From: Cloacibacillus sp.
GTDB taxonomy: Bacteria > Synergistota > Synergistia > Synergistales > Synergistaceae
Reading direction: 5' to 3'
Assembly: GCF_020860125.1 (NCBI RefSeq)
Contig: NZ_JAJBUX010000037.1
Span: forward strand, 1-63,681
DNA length: 63,681 bases
Shown here: one piece after another, positions 20,020 through 28,896 of the stretch
Numbering within the stretch: position 1 is the stretch's first letter
How the letters are laid out: every line of letters starts with the position of its first letter
Position numbers and translations under genes: made by a program
The notes under the pieces: model-generated
The model's database searches: none
The model's input: the letters and a program-made list of their open reading frames with translations, nothing else
What the model was told of the DNA's origin: nothing

Positions 20020-20487
20020 CTATTCCGCCTCAAGCGTCAACCCGGAGGCGATGACGAAACCCATTTCGGCTTCGGCAACTATCTCATCGTCGACCTTGGC
20101 GACAAATTCAAACTTGCCCATATTTCCGCGGCGGCGTTTAAGCTTCGCGGTGGTGCGGAGCTGGTCGCCAGGCTTCACCGGTTTGCGGAACTTGGCGTTG
20201 TCTATTGATGTCAGATATACTAGCTTTCTGTCGCCGTTCTGGAATTCCGGCTGCAACTTAAGGAGCATAGCTCCCACCTGCCCCATCGACTCAAGGATGA
20301 GGACTCCCGGCATCACCGGTTCGTCGGGAAAATGTCCCTGAAAGAACGGTTCGTTGAAAGATACATTCTTATAGCCGGTAACCTGCTTTAATTTGCCTGT
20401 GTCGATGATCTCCTCGATCCTGTCTACAAGCAGAAAGGGATAACGATGCGGAAGAAGCTCCATTATCTGATTGATGTGTATCTGCAT
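20020..20487 (-). CDS. fabZ: 3-hydroxyacyl-ACP dehydratase FabZ
   Basis: A hot-dog fold enzyme of 155 residues. The catalytic histidine lies in LLPHRYPFLLVDRI and the catalytic glutamate in GHFPDEPVMPGVLILESM. It dehydrates 3-hydroxyacyl-ACP in fatty acid elongation, competing with LpxA for the same substrate, which fits their adjacency. A GGAGG-type site precedes the ATG at 20487. Confidence 0.95.
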   Translation of the reverse strand: MQIHINQIMELLPHRYPFLLVDRIEEIIDTGKLKQVTGYKNVSFNEPFFQGHFPDEPVMPGVLILESMGQVGAMLLKLQPEFQNGDRKLVYLTSIDNAKFRKPVKPGDQLRTTAKLKRRRGNMGKFEFVAKVDDEIVAEAEMGFVIASGLTLEAE

Positions 20488-20532
20488 TGATTTTTCCTCC
20501 TTATTTATCTCTCTTCAAATCTTTACTGCCTA

Positions 20533-21351
20533 TTAGGGAAACAAAGTTTTTATACGGCGCGTCAGCTTCCCGTGGATGCTGTGCCCCGCCGCGACGGCCA
20601 CATAATGGGCCGTAGGTATCTCTCCCGCTAAAGTCAGGTCTCCAAGCAAATCAATGACCTTGTGTGTCACGCACTCAAGCGGAAAACGCAGCCGCTGTCC
20701 GCCGACCAGTCCCTTTTCATCAAAGACAAGTGCATTATCCAGCGTCCCGCCTTTCGCAAGTCCGTTTTGCTTCAGATAGTCCAGCTCAGAGGTAAGCCCA
20801 AACGTACGGGCCTTAGAAATTATATTATAAAAAGTCTTGCTTGTGATATCATATTTGACTTTTTGGGTGCCGATCGGCGTTCCCGAATAATCAATTATAT
20901 ATGTGACCGTCAGCTTCTCCGCGGGAGCCGCGGCAAGCAGACGTCCGCCGTCGTTTTCTTCCAGAAAGAGAGGCGCCGCGATGGCACGCTTCTTCCGTTT
21001 TCCGTCGATCTCTTCAAAACCGCAATCCCTGATCGCCTCGGCAAAGGGGAAAGCGCTCCCGTCAAGGATAGGAACCTCATTGCCGGTAAGTTCGAGCTCA
21101 ACGGCCTCAAGTCCCATTCCCGCGATTGCCGCAAGCAGATGTTCGGCCGTCCTCACGACGGCACCGTTCGGAAGCGAGAAACCGGTCAGGCGGCTGTCCT
21201 CTTCCACAACGGCCTCCGTCACCGGAGACAGGCCCCTGTTATTGCGAAAATAGATGCCGGCGGCCCCGCATGGGCGCATCCACAGCGTAGATTCCTCGCC
21301 GGAGTGCAGTCCAACCCCGCCTATCTTGATCTCATTCTTAAGCGTCTTCAT
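20533..21351 (-). CDS. lpxC: UDP-3-O-acyl-GlcNAc deacetylase LpxC
   Basis: A protein of 272 residues. Zinc-binding and catalytic motifs are visible: AEHLLAAIAGMG, the THKVIDLLGDL motif (HKxxD) and AAGHSIHGKL near the C-terminus. LpxC carries out the committed zinc-dependent step of lipid A synthesis. I chose the ATG at 21351 (MKTLKNEIKIGGVGLHSG) since conservation begins there; it overlaps the lpxD end by 14 bases and has GAGAGA upstream. The longer frame to 21384 lies wholly inside lpxD. Confidence 0.95.
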   Translation of the reverse strand: MKTLKNEIKIGGVGLHSGEESTLWMRPCGAAGIYFRNNRGLSPVTEAVVEEDSRLTGFSLPNGAVVRTAEHLLAAIAGMGLEAVELELTGNEVPILDGSAFPFAEAIRDCGFEEIDGKRKKRAIAAPLFLEENDGGRLLAAAPAEKLTVTYIIDYSGTPIGTQKVKYDITSKTFYNIISKARTFGLTSELDYLKQNGLAKGGTLDNALVFDEKGLVGGQRLRFPLECVTHKVIDLLGDLTLAGEIPTAHYVAVAAGHSIHGKLTRRIKTLFP

Positions 21352-22384
21352 GTTCTCTCTCAAGGCGCTCGATCTTTTTCGCAAGCTCTCTTACGCTGCG
21401 CATAAAATCCGGCAGCTGTCTCACGGCGGCCTGCTGGCGAAGCTCCTTTTTATGATCCTGCGCCGGGAAACCCGATACGACGGAGCCCGCCGGGATATCG
21501 GAGGATACGCCTCCCCGCCCGCCTACCGTACAGCCGTCCCCGATAGTAGCGTGGTTCGAGGCGCCGGACTGAGCCGCCATGATAACGCCCCTGCCAATCT
21601 TCGTGCTGCCTGCGATGCCGGACTGCGCGACGACAATCGTATAGGCGCCGATCTCGCAGTTATGGCCGATCTTCACATGGCTGTCAATCTTTGCATACGG
21701 ACCGATATAGGTCTCTCCAAAGGTCGCGCGGTCAACCGCCGAACAGGCGCCTATCTCCACCCCGTCGTCAAGGTGAGCGATGCCTATCTGGGGAATCTTT
21801 ATCAGACCCGCTTTAGGATCGGGGACAAAACCGAAGCCCTCGCAGCCGATGACGGAATTTGTATGAAGTACGCACCTGCTGCCAATCTTCGTATGGTGAT
21901 ATATCATCGTGCCTGGCTCGATAAGGCAGCTGCTGCCGATCTCCGTATACTCGTCAATGACGACGTTTTCCATTATTACAGTACCGTCGCCAATCTTTAC
22001 GTTATCGCGTATAACCGTGCCCGCTCCCACCGAGACGTTGTCTCCAAGCTGCGCGGAACCGGCGATGAGCGCGCGGTCCGATATACCGGCTCTGCGCGCG
22101 GGAGTATCGTCAAAATAGCTGAGCAGCGCGATCAGCGCCACACGCGGATCATCCACCTCCACGCCGGCACAACTGTCGCCAATCCATCCCCTCTTAGTAA
22201 AGAGAACGGTGCCCTCCTTCACCTGCGAAATAAATTTTTTCTCCCAAAGCGGCGAAATACTGTTTTCTCCGGCCTTTTCCGGCGCGCAGATACAGGAGAC
22301 CTTTATATTCGGATCACCCTTCACCTCTCCGTGCGTCATCTCCGCAATTTGGCCAAGCGTAATGCTCTTTGTTATCGTACTCAA
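21338..22384 (-). CDS. lpxD: UDP-3-O-acylglucosamine N-acyltransferase LpxD
   Basis: A protein of 348 residues. The N-terminal uridine-binding domain (residues 1-105, with ITKSITLGQIAEMTHGEV) precedes a left-handed beta-helix with hexapeptide repeats. The stretch FGETYIGPYAKIDSHVKIGH carries the family's catalytic histidine region, then IAGSTKIGRGV and GGRGGVSSDIPAGSVVSGFP. The C-terminus is a helix rich in charged residues. It adds the second acyl chain in lipid A synthesis. It lies 16 bases after the unknown envelope protein and overlaps lpxC. Confidence 0.95.
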   Translation of the reverse strand: MSTITKSITLGQIAEMTHGEVKGDPNIKVSCICAPEKAGENSISPLWEKKFISQVKEGTVLFTKRGWIGDSCAGVEVDDPRVALIALLSYFDDTPARRAGISDRALIAGSAQLGDNVSVGAGTVIRDNVKIGDGTVIMENVVIDEYTEIGSSCLIEPGTMIYHHTKIGSRCVLHTNSVIGCEGFGFVPDPKAGLIKIPQIGIAHLDDGVEIGACSAVDRATFGETYIGPYAKIDSHVKIGHNCEIGAYTIVVAQSGIAGSTKIGRGVIMAAQSGASNHATIGDGCTVGGRGGVSSDIPAGSVVSGFPAQDHKKELRQQAAVRQLPDFMRSVRELAKKIERLEREHEDA

Positions 22385-22400
22385 TCCTCTCTATAGAATG

Positions 22401-23678
22401 CTATAGGTTGCCAAGCATTTTAAGACTCCAACGATCATTGTCGCGGGCATCATATTCAACCTCAAAAGATATGTTCTCCGTCGCCCTCCAGCCAATGGCG
22501 CCGTTGAATTTGCCGTCCTCCCTGAATCTGAGCCAGAGATAGGGCTTACGAAGCTGCGGGTCCATGGAAAGCTTTCCCCACATCATCTCGTCCTTCGTAT
22601 CCCATTCACCGCCGATCCAAAAATCACGGATCGACCGCCAGCGCAGGCCAAAACGGCCGTTGATATTCCACTCTTGTAATCCGAGGATACCCTCGGCGTA
22701 AGCCTCCATATCGACATCAGGGAAAAGCTCGACCTTACGGCCAAGGTGTACTCCCAGCTCCGCGGATTTATCCGAAGTTCCGGCATATATCGCCGCCCAG
22801 GCGCCAATGGTGTAATAGCGGCTCTCGACCCTGACGTTGAGCTGCGATATCTGCGAGGGCTGGAATTCCGCCTCGGCCTTCGAGGCGGAGCGTTCCGTTA
22901 TACGGCGTTCATTTATATAATCCTCCGCCCAGCGGCTCATGTCCGCGGAATGCTTCGAAGCCCAGATGACGGGGATCCCAATAAAGGGCGCGAACTGCCC
23001 CATCAGCCCCTCGCGCAGCTCTCCGTGAAGGAGCGTTGGCAGAGAGTTGGAGACCAGCGTCGGATTAACGGCCAATATCATCGGCATCTGAGGCGCAAAG
23101 GTTATCGTCAAAATACGCCGCTCATCCTTCGTCGTCAGCAACAGAGAGGGAGACCAGCCGGGTAGTTTTGCGCCGGCAAGTTTCTCTATTTCCTCCTGCA
23201 GTGCCTTATCAGACCAGCTAAGAGATTCTAGAGGGACCCCTTGCAGCAGGATCATCGTCTCTCCGCGCAGATACTGGACATCTTCGTTGAACCACTCTAA
23301 CGGCGGGTTTTGCAGCTGCGGCGTCCTGACCTCCACGTTCCATGGGATTATTTCTCCATCGGGAGAAAATAGGACGGTTATATTATCATCCTCGCTCGCA
23401 GAGGCATCTATCTTATAGCCGGAGAAGAGCCTCGAGGCTACAGTCTTCAAAATTTCCGCCTGATAGTCGGGCCTCTGTCCCGTGGGCATACTGTCATGAA
23501 CGGCCTTCAGGCTCTGCTCGGCGAGCGTACTCTGCCAAAGAGGCAGCCCCTCGACAAGAACCGACGCGGAGGCCTCCTTGAAATTTGAGAGCACAATAAA
23601 AGTCACGGCAATTAAAATTGCCGCAACTATTTTTATACGTTCTTTTGTTGTCTTCTTAGAACAGCTCTCCGAAGCCAA
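22401..23678 (-). CDS. Unknown envelope protein between bamA and lpxD
   Basis: A protein of about 425 residues that I do not recognise. A signal peptide or N-terminal anchor (RIKIVAAILIAVTFIVLSNF) is followed by a soluble part. The last 140 or so residues show alternating beta-strand pattern, for example VRVESRYYTIGAWAAIYAG, AELGVHLGRKVELFPDV, GRFGLRWRSIRDFWIGGEW and ISFEVEYDARDNDRWSLKM, suggesting a small barrel-like or sheet domain. In many Gram-negatives ompH/skp sits at this place; this protein is longer and does not look like Skp. TTG at 23678 is my preferred start; TTG at 23714 is also open. It overlaps bamA by about 20 bases. Confidence 0.75.
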   Translation of the reverse strand: MASESCSKKTTKERIKIVAAILIAVTFIVLSNFKEASASVLVEGLPLWQSTLAEQSLKAVHDSMPTGQRPDYQAEILKTVASRLFSGYKIDASASEDDNITVLFSPDGEIIPWNVEVRTPQLQNPPLEWFNEDVQYLRGETMILLQGVPLESLSWSDKALQEEIEKLAGAKLPGWSPSLLLTTKDERRILTITFAPQMPMILAVNPTLVSNSLPTLLHGELREGLMGQFAPFIGIPVIWASKHSADMSRWAEDYINERRITERSASKAEAEFQPSQISQLNVRVESRYYTIGAWAAIYAGTSDKSAELGVHLGRKVELFPDVDMEAYAEGILGLQEWNINGRFGLRWRSIRDFWIGGEWDTKDEMMWGKLSMDPQLRKPYLWLRFREDGKFNGAIGWRATENISFEVEYDARDNDRWSLKMLGNL

Positions 23679-25563
23679 AATGGAACCTGCCTTCGTCGCC
23701 GTCCGCGTAGTCAAGACGCAAATTTCCCAGAGGGGTATTCAGGCGGATACCGATACCGGGAGATGAACCCCAGTCGTCGTTGCCTTTTGAATTATAGGAT
23801 CCCATATCCCAAGCACGACCTACATCGTAGAACAACACGAAGCTCAGCATCTTCTGCATTGGAATACGCAGCTCGAAGTTGCCAAGGACCATGTTGCGTC
23901 CGCGGTAATAGTCATCGTCATATCCACGCAGTGTAGTATCGCCGCCGACGGTGTACATTTCATCATATGGAACATCGCCAGTAGACGATCCTGCGATCAG
24001 GCGTGCGGCGAAGAGCACCGGCTTGTCCTCATAACCGTTGAGGAAGGTCGTCTCAAAGATATCCTTGAGGAAATTACCCACCGGGAAGTAGAATTTACTC
24101 TCCAGCCAGTATTTCATGTAGGTGTAATCCGTATCTTCAACGTTGGCCTTGCCGAACTGGAAGCTGAGGCTTTCCACGTCTCCCCGTGTATATGGTAAGT
24201 ATTCATCGATATTGAACCTACGGAAGGATAGCGTTGCCGAATAGTAAGTACCTTCACCAAGTTCTTCTTCTTTAATCCTTTTCAACTCTTGGGCTCGTTT
24301 GGCATCATTAGGGAAATCTTCACGGAAACCATCTCTCTCCCTAACGTTGTCGTTCTTCGTATTATGCCAGTCTAGCAACATATACCAGTTATACTTGGAT
24401 TCGTCTCTGAACTTTTTTCCGAAGCCGATAAAGGCTCCATATTTATCCCTGTCATATTCTAGGTACTGTTTGTCATTATCATAATAGTAGACATCGTCCC
24501 AGGCCCGTTTATAAATGCCGACCTTCCAGGCTGCGACCTTGCCGCTCATGTAGGGCTGTTCGAAGGAGAGCCAGTATTCCTCTCTGTCTCCCAGCTCGAA
24601 GCCGACGCTGAGCTTCAGACCTGCGCCGCCGATATTGAAGTTTTCATAACTCATACCGCCGCCGAAACCGCTCTGCGTACCGTAGGCCACGTTGAAACCT
24701 AGCTTGCCGGTACGCGCCTCCTCAACGGTAAGGACGATTATCACGTCGTCGGGATTCTCCCCCGGCTCGAAGTTAACGTTGACGTCGCTGAAGTATCCCA
24801 GCCCCTGCAGGCGGTTCAGTGTCAGGCGAAGCTTGTTGGCATTAAAAAGCTCGCCGACCTTTATCTTCAGATAACGTTCGATGATCTTCTTTTTGGTGAT
24901 TTTGTTTCCCTGTATGACGATCTCGGATATTTTAGGCTCAATGATTTCAACGGTGATGACATCGCCGTCAATCTTCACATCCTTCACGTTTGCCATGACA
25001 TAGCCGTCTTCCTGATATTTTTCCTTAATTCTCTGGAGGTCGTTACGGAAGAAGGTCCTGTTGAATATCATGCCCGGCTGCGTAAAGATCGCGCTCTTGA
25101 GCTTATCCTCGGAATAGACGGTGTTGCCGACAAATTTGATCTCTCCGACTTTAGGGTTTTCTTGTACGAGGAAAGTGACCTTTACGCCGTCGCCTTCGTC
25201 GGTTACCTTATAGTCCGTAGCGTTGAAGAAACCGAGTTCAAAGATAGCCTCGGCGTCCTTTCGCAGCTTCTCTTCGTCTACGTGCTGTCCGACCTTCGAG
25301 GTTACCACGCTCATTATATGGTCGTGGTTGACCTCCTGATTGCCCTGGAGGTCCATACTTACGATGACAGGACCGGTAAGGTCCTCCTCTTCAGGAGCGG
25401 GGGCCGGTTCCTGCGGTTTATCCGGAGATACCGTCTCAGTCTGCGCCGAAGGGATGTTTTCCACCGCATTCTCCAGCACGTTTTCTTCGGCTGATAATGC
25501 GGAAGTCGCCGCGAAGGCGACAATAATCAATGCCAGAGCAAAAGGTTTCGCTCGTTTTAACAC
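23656..25563 (-). CDS. bamA: Outer membrane protein assembly factor BamA
   Basis: A protein of about 635 residues: a signal peptide (PFALALIIVAFAATSALSA), an acidic/Pro linker, about three POTRA repeats (residues 65-300, with VEIIEPKISEIVIQGNKIT) and a C-terminal Omp85 barrel. The conserved barrel motif region is GGDTTLRGYDDDYYRGRNM (the RGY of loop 6), and the protein ends in FHFGFGELF with a terminal aromatic residue. It folds and inserts outer-membrane barrels. It is shorter than proteobacterial BamA, which has five POTRAs. The start is GTG at 25563 with AGGAG 8 bases upstream; GTG at 25572 is possible. Confidence 0.93.
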   Translation of the reverse strand: MLKRAKPFALALIIVAFAATSALSAEENVLENAVENIPSAQTETVSPDKPQEPAPAPEEEDLTGPVIVSMDLQGNQEVNHDHIMSVVTSKVGQHVDEEKLRKDAEAIFELGFFNATDYKVTDEGDGVKVTFLVQENPKVGEIKFVGNTVYSEDKLKSAIFTQPGMIFNRTFFRNDLQRIKEKYQEDGYVMANVKDVKIDGDVITVEIIEPKISEIVIQGNKITKKKIIERYLKIKVGELFNANKLRLTLNRLQGLGYFSDVNVNFEPGENPDDVIIVLTVEEARTGKLGFNVAYGTQSGFGGGMSYENFNIGGAGLKLSVGFELGDREEYWLSFEQPYMSGKVAAWKVGIYKRAWDDVYYYDNDKQYLEYDRDKYGAFIGFGKKFRDESKYNWYMLLDWHNTKNDNVRERDGFREDFPNDAKRAQELKRIKEEELGEGTYYSATLSFRRFNIDEYLPYTRGDVESLSFQFGKANVEDTDYTYMKYWLESKFYFPVGNFLKDIFETTFLNGYEDKPVLFAARLIAGSSTGDVPYDEMYTVGGDTTLRGYDDDYYRGRNMVLGNFELRIPMQKMLSFVLFYDVGRAWDMGSYNSKGNDDWGSSPGIGIRLNTPLGNLRLDYADGDEGRFHFGFGELF

Positions 25564-25595
25564 ACACACCACTCCTCAAATACAAGGGCTAAAAA

Positions 25596-26210
25596 TTAAT
25601 TGACGATTTTGATCGCAGGCTCACTGCCCCTCAGACTCTTCTCGCCTATCTGAATAAGCGTAAGAAGATCTTCGGCCTTTATCTTATCTTCGGCCCTCTG
25701 CTTGACAGTGGGACGTTCGGCGGAAATTTGCACCGCAGGCTTTTCCACAGCTCTGGCTGTAAAATTCTTCTTAAGCCCGGGAGATTTTTCCTCCGCAGTT
25801 TTAATGGCGATATTACTTTCGTTGAGATTTTTTCGCAGAAGCTGAAGAAGCTCCTTTTCCTCCGTCGTGACGAGGGCGAATTCTTCAAAATGACTCTCCG
25901 CGCCGGTGGCAAGAGCAGCCATACGCTGCGGGTTTCCGCTCTCTACGGCGATGGGGAATGTCGAAAGGCAGATTATGACTATTGCGATACCGAATGATTT
26001 AGCGCCAAAGGAGGCGTAGCTCCTAAGCCGAAAAAAGGCTGGCCGAGGCGCTGCTTCATTTTCGGCCTGATCCCAAAGCTCCTCCCTCACCTGCTTAAGT
26101 TCAGCAGAGAGACAGTCGGCCTCGGCAACCGCCGATTTCCATTTATGATTTTCACAGGCCGCCGTAAGCCGGTCGAGCCATCTTTGAAGTCTGGCTGTCT
26201 TCTGTTTCAT
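25596..26210 (-). CDS. Unknown single-pass membrane protein upstream of bamA
   Basis: A protein of 204 residues that I do not recognise. The first 65 residues are charged and probably helical (KQKTARLQRWLDRLTAACEN). One hydrophobic segment follows (FGIAIVIICLSTFPIAV), then about 110 residues rich in Glu, Lys and Ala with coiled-coil character (FALVTTEEKELLQLLRKNLN). It lies between a sigma factor gene and bamA. Its single helix and cytosolic N-terminal part resemble an anti-sigma-like arrangement, but there is no recognisable anti-sigma motif, so this is only a contextual guess. The ATG at 26210 has GAGGATGG upstream. Confidence 0.65.
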   Translation of the reverse strand: MKQKTARLQRWLDRLTAACENHKWKSAVAEADCLSAELKQVREELWDQAENEAAPRPAFFRLRSYASFGAKSFGIAIVIICLSTFPIAVESGNPQRMAALATGAESHFEEFALVTTEEKELLQLLRKNLNESNIAIKTAEEKSPGLKKNFTARAVEKPAVQISAERPTVKQRAEDKIKAEDLLTLIQIGEKSLRGSEPAIKIVN

Positions 26211-26254
26211 CAGCATCCATCCTCATAAATTCAAGATAATAGAATTATCCCGAT

Positions 26255-26860
26255 TTATATCCCCGATGTGGCCTCGGATTCTTTTATTCCCAGCCACGAT
26301 TTTAGCTTCGCGAGCGCTTTTCTTCTTATACGGTAGACATGGCTGATGTCGATGTTCTTCTCATCCGCCACTTCGCGGGCGACACGCCCCTCCATGACGA
26401 GGGCGTTGATGATCTCGGATTCCCTCTCTGAAAGCTGCGAAAGCGCATTTTCCAGATCTATAGACCATTCGCTGCGGCTCGACTCATTATAAAGCAGGGA
26501 ATTATCCGCGCTCTCATCAATAAGTACGGCCTCTTCAACAGGAATCGGCGCTTTGGCCTCAACGCGCTGGAGAAAGTTGATCATTCTTCCGCGAATTTTG
26601 TAATAGGCAAATGTGGAAAAGCGGATATTCCTTTCAACATCGAAAGAATCGACGGCATTTATCAGAGCTAGCATCCCCTCCTGAATGAGATCCTGATATG
26701 TGCTGTAGGGGACCTTTAATTTCTTTGCAAGCCAATAGACCATAGGACGATTGGCAAGGATCAATTCTTCCCTCGCCTCTTCGCTTCCGGCCGCACATTC
26801 TCTCCATAACTGGGAGTCGTCGCGCCGTTGATCAATGTTACGTTCCGCACCTGTACTCAT
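26255..26860 (-). CDS. Alternative sigma factor, sigma-70 family (FliA/WhiG/SigB-like)
   Basis: A protein of 201 residues. Sigma region 2 covers about residues 30-100, with YQDLIQEGMLALINAVDSFD (core binding) and RFSTFAYYKIRGRMINFL (-10 recognition). Region 4 lies near the C-terminus (LSERESEIINALVMEGRVAR, then EVADEKNIDISHVYRIRRKA). Region 3 is short. Its size and organisation fit group 3 sigma factors rather than the housekeeping factor or ECF type. It lies first in the minus-strand envelope run, upstream of a membrane protein and bamA, so it may control envelope genes; this is inference. Confidence 0.85.
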   Translation of the reverse strand: MSTGAERNIDQRRDDSQLWRECAAGSEEAREELILANRPMVYWLAKKLKVPYSTYQDLIQEGMLALINAVDSFDVERNIRFSTFAYYKIRGRMINFLQRVEAKAPIPVEEAVLIDESADNSLLYNESSRSEWSIDLENALSQLSERESEIINALVMEGRVAREVADEKNIDISHVYRIRRKALAKLKSWLGIKESEATSGI

Positions 26861-26932
26861 CTCATCACACTCTTTTCACAGAGACAAGGTAACCAATTTT
26901 AGACATTTTACCACATTATATGTAAATTGACT

Positions 26933-27637
26933 CTATAATATCGGCATTGAAGTTACCACGGCCTCGCTCATCTTCAGATGTAGCATATCGTTGAGATAGG
27001 CGAGGACGAATCTGTTTCCCGCCTCCACGCTGAACGCTGATATAGAACAATTATCGATGCGTGTTTTCCAAAATATGTTTGACCGCGGCAGTCCAAGCAT
27101 CGGCAAGAACAGCCCGCGCAGCATCGCACCGTGGCCGACGACGACGATATTATCTTCTGGCCGCTCCAGCAGTATTTTTGCAACCTGCGCGGACCTCTCA
27201 TACAGCTTCTCCATGCTCTCTCCGCCGGGCGCGTCGACATGCAGCTGGTTGCTGCGCCATTTATAAAAGAGCTCTTCGCCGAAGCGCTCTTTTATCTCCT
27301 TGACTGTAAGTCCCTCCCACTCGCCGAAGTTTACCTCTTCCAGAAGATTCAGCCTTTCAACCTTAATGCCCGCGTGGTGTGCCGCGATATTCTCCGCTGT
27401 CTCATAGGCGCGGGAGAGCGGGCTGCTGATCACCGCGTTTATCTCCGCGCCGGCGAAGCGCAGCCCCGTCTTGCGGGCCTGCTCGCGTCCCTCCTCGCAT
27501 AGCGGGATATCGGTGACGCCCTGATAACGAAACAGGTTGTTCCATTCCGTCTTTCCATGGCGTACAAAAAAAACCTTCTTGCCCGCGATCGGCGCGCTGA
27601 GCCCTGGAGCCTCGTTTACCATATTTTGCTTATCCAA
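26933..27637 (-). CDS. Histidine phosphatase family protein (phosphoglycerate mutase-like/CobC-like)
   Basis: A protein of 234 residues. The catalytic RHG lies in VFFVRHGKTEWNN, followed by GREQARKTG and SSPLSRAYETAENIA, the core glutamate in LLEEVNFGEWEGLT, and the second histidine in IVVVGHGAMLRGLF. These are the four marks of the branch-1 histidine phosphatases, which include cofactor-dependent phosphoglycerate mutases and alpha-ribazole phosphatase. The substrate is not predictable. The start is TTG at 27637 with GAGAGAGGG upstream; an in-frame ATG at 27622 is an alternative. Confidence 0.87.
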   Translation of the reverse strand: MDKQNMVNEAPGLSAPIAGKKVFFVRHGKTEWNNLFRYQGVTDIPLCEEGREQARKTGLRFAGAEINAVISSPLSRAYETAENIAAHHAGIKVERLNLLEEVNFGEWEGLTVKEIKERFGEELFYKWRSNQLHVDAPGGESMEKLYERSAQVAKILLERPEDNIVVVGHGAMLRGLFLPMLGLPRSNIFWKTRIDNCSISAFSVEAGNRFVLAYLNDMLHLKMSEAVVTSMPIL

Positions 27638-27808
27638 TAATATGCCCTCTCTCTATACACGACAGACTTTATAGAGCCTATGTCTAATTATCCACAATAA
27701 AAATGCCCCGTCCAAATCGCATCGCGGCATCTGAAATATCTTATCATATGGCGGCGGTAAAAGTCAGCCCGGCACGATACGTAAAATACCTGCGCGCATC
27801 ACGCAAAG

Positions 27809-28636
27809 TCAACTGAATATATTGCCCTGACGACAGCCGCGGAGCGGCGGCGTCCGCCGCTCTGTTATCCTGTCCCCATATCCGATTTCTCCGCACAGCA
27901 GCGGTGAGGCTGGATCATGTCTCGCGACGTTTTGCGCGGCATTTCTCTTGCTATGGTTCGCGTAACAGTACCTACAGCCGCTGGGACAGGTGCCGTACAT
28001 CCCGATATCGACGCTTTCCGCGCAGCCGCACGCCGGTCTTTGATTTTTGTCTCTTTTAGCCTCAATCCTGCGGCCGGAGATTTTCCCCAGCAAATCGGCG
28101 TCCACGCAGCGTCCATGAGCGACGCCGTACTCCTCCAGCGGGATATCCTCGGCACAGCTCTCCAAAACCAGCCCGTAGGAGGAAGCAATCTCATATATGG
28201 ATTTTGCCAGCATGGACTTCTGTTCCAGCATAGGAGAATGGACGGCAAACTCCGCCAGGCCGTCCCGCGTGCTGCGATAAAGGTCTATAAAGCTGAAAAC
28301 ACATTTTTTCGTATACCCCCGCAGACTGCGGGCAAGACGCTCAAAGTATTTTATGTGGTAGGCGGCCGTGTAATTTTCATTTATCAATATCGGATCATAA
28401 CGCCAGATCACGCGTTCCGGGCCGATCATATCGGAGAGCCTTTTGAACGCAGGAATGATGCGTTCAGCTTTCGAGTCCATCCTCGGCTCCACGTCGGCGG
28501 CGTATGAGTTTAGGGTAAATTGAAAGTAATAATGATACCGCGCAAGCTCTCCAAGCCTTGGCAGCATCGGCGTGGGATTTTTGGTCCAAAATACTATTCC
28601 GTCAACGGCGTCAGGCGTAATATTTACCCTGTTCAT
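27809..28636 (-). CDS. DUF1848 family protein, N-terminally truncated (possible pseudogene)
   Basis: A protein of 275 residues with DUF1848 hallmarks: GIVFWTKNPTPMLPRLGEL, GPERVIWRYDPILI, LVLESCAEDIPLEEYGV, DKNQRPACGCAESVDIG and the cysteine cluster CPSGCRYCYANHS, which looks like a metal or Fe-S site. Known members start about 38 residues earlier with a SASRRTDIP-type segment. Here the in-frame sequence upstream of ATG 28636 keeps RNP (NRNPM) but then meets TAA at about 28670, and neighbouring frames contain only fragments (CYPELMAKGREE). I read this as loss of the N-terminus by decay. Function is unknown; sequencing error cannot be excluded. Confidence 0.7.
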   Translation of the reverse strand: MNRVNITPDAVDGIVFWTKNPTPMLPRLGELARYHYYFQFTLNSYAADVEPRMDSKAERIIPAFKRLSDMIGPERVIWRYDPILINENYTAAYHIKYFERLARSLRGYTKKCVFSFIDLYRSTRDGLAEFAVHSPMLEQKSMLAKSIYEIASSYGLVLESCAEDIPLEEYGVAHGRCVDADLLGKISGRRIEAKRDKNQRPACGCAESVDIGMYGTCPSGCRYCYANHSKRNAAQNVARHDPASPLLCGEIGYGDRITERRTPPLRGCRQGNIFS

Positions 28637-28851
28637 CGGATTCCTGTTAGAGTAATGACTTATTCTTCCCGCCCCTTAGCCATAAGCTCAGGATAGCAAG
28701 ACTACTGTTATGAAAATGGCACACACTCCTAACAACTCACCGCGTGACGGATTTAATATTGAATTTGATATGAATCATATCGAAAAATAAAAGAAGCTGT
28801 TGCTTTCCAAGAGATCTATTTTTGTGACTTTTTCTCTGATTATTGACACTA

Positions 28852-28880
28852 GCAAAACAAAACCCCGCCGAAGCGGGGCT
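28852..28880 (-). terminator. Terminator of the Synergist-CTERM gene
   Basis: On the minus strand, GCCCCGC-TTCG-GCGGGG is followed by TTTTGTTTT, just past the stop at 28897. Confidence 0.85.
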
Positions 28881-28896
28881 CGTTCTTCTCTATTCT

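Noticed and set aside
21254..22396. 380-residue open frame on the plus strand
   Set aside because: It is antisense to lpxC/lpxD, whose hexapeptide repeats and motifs are clear.
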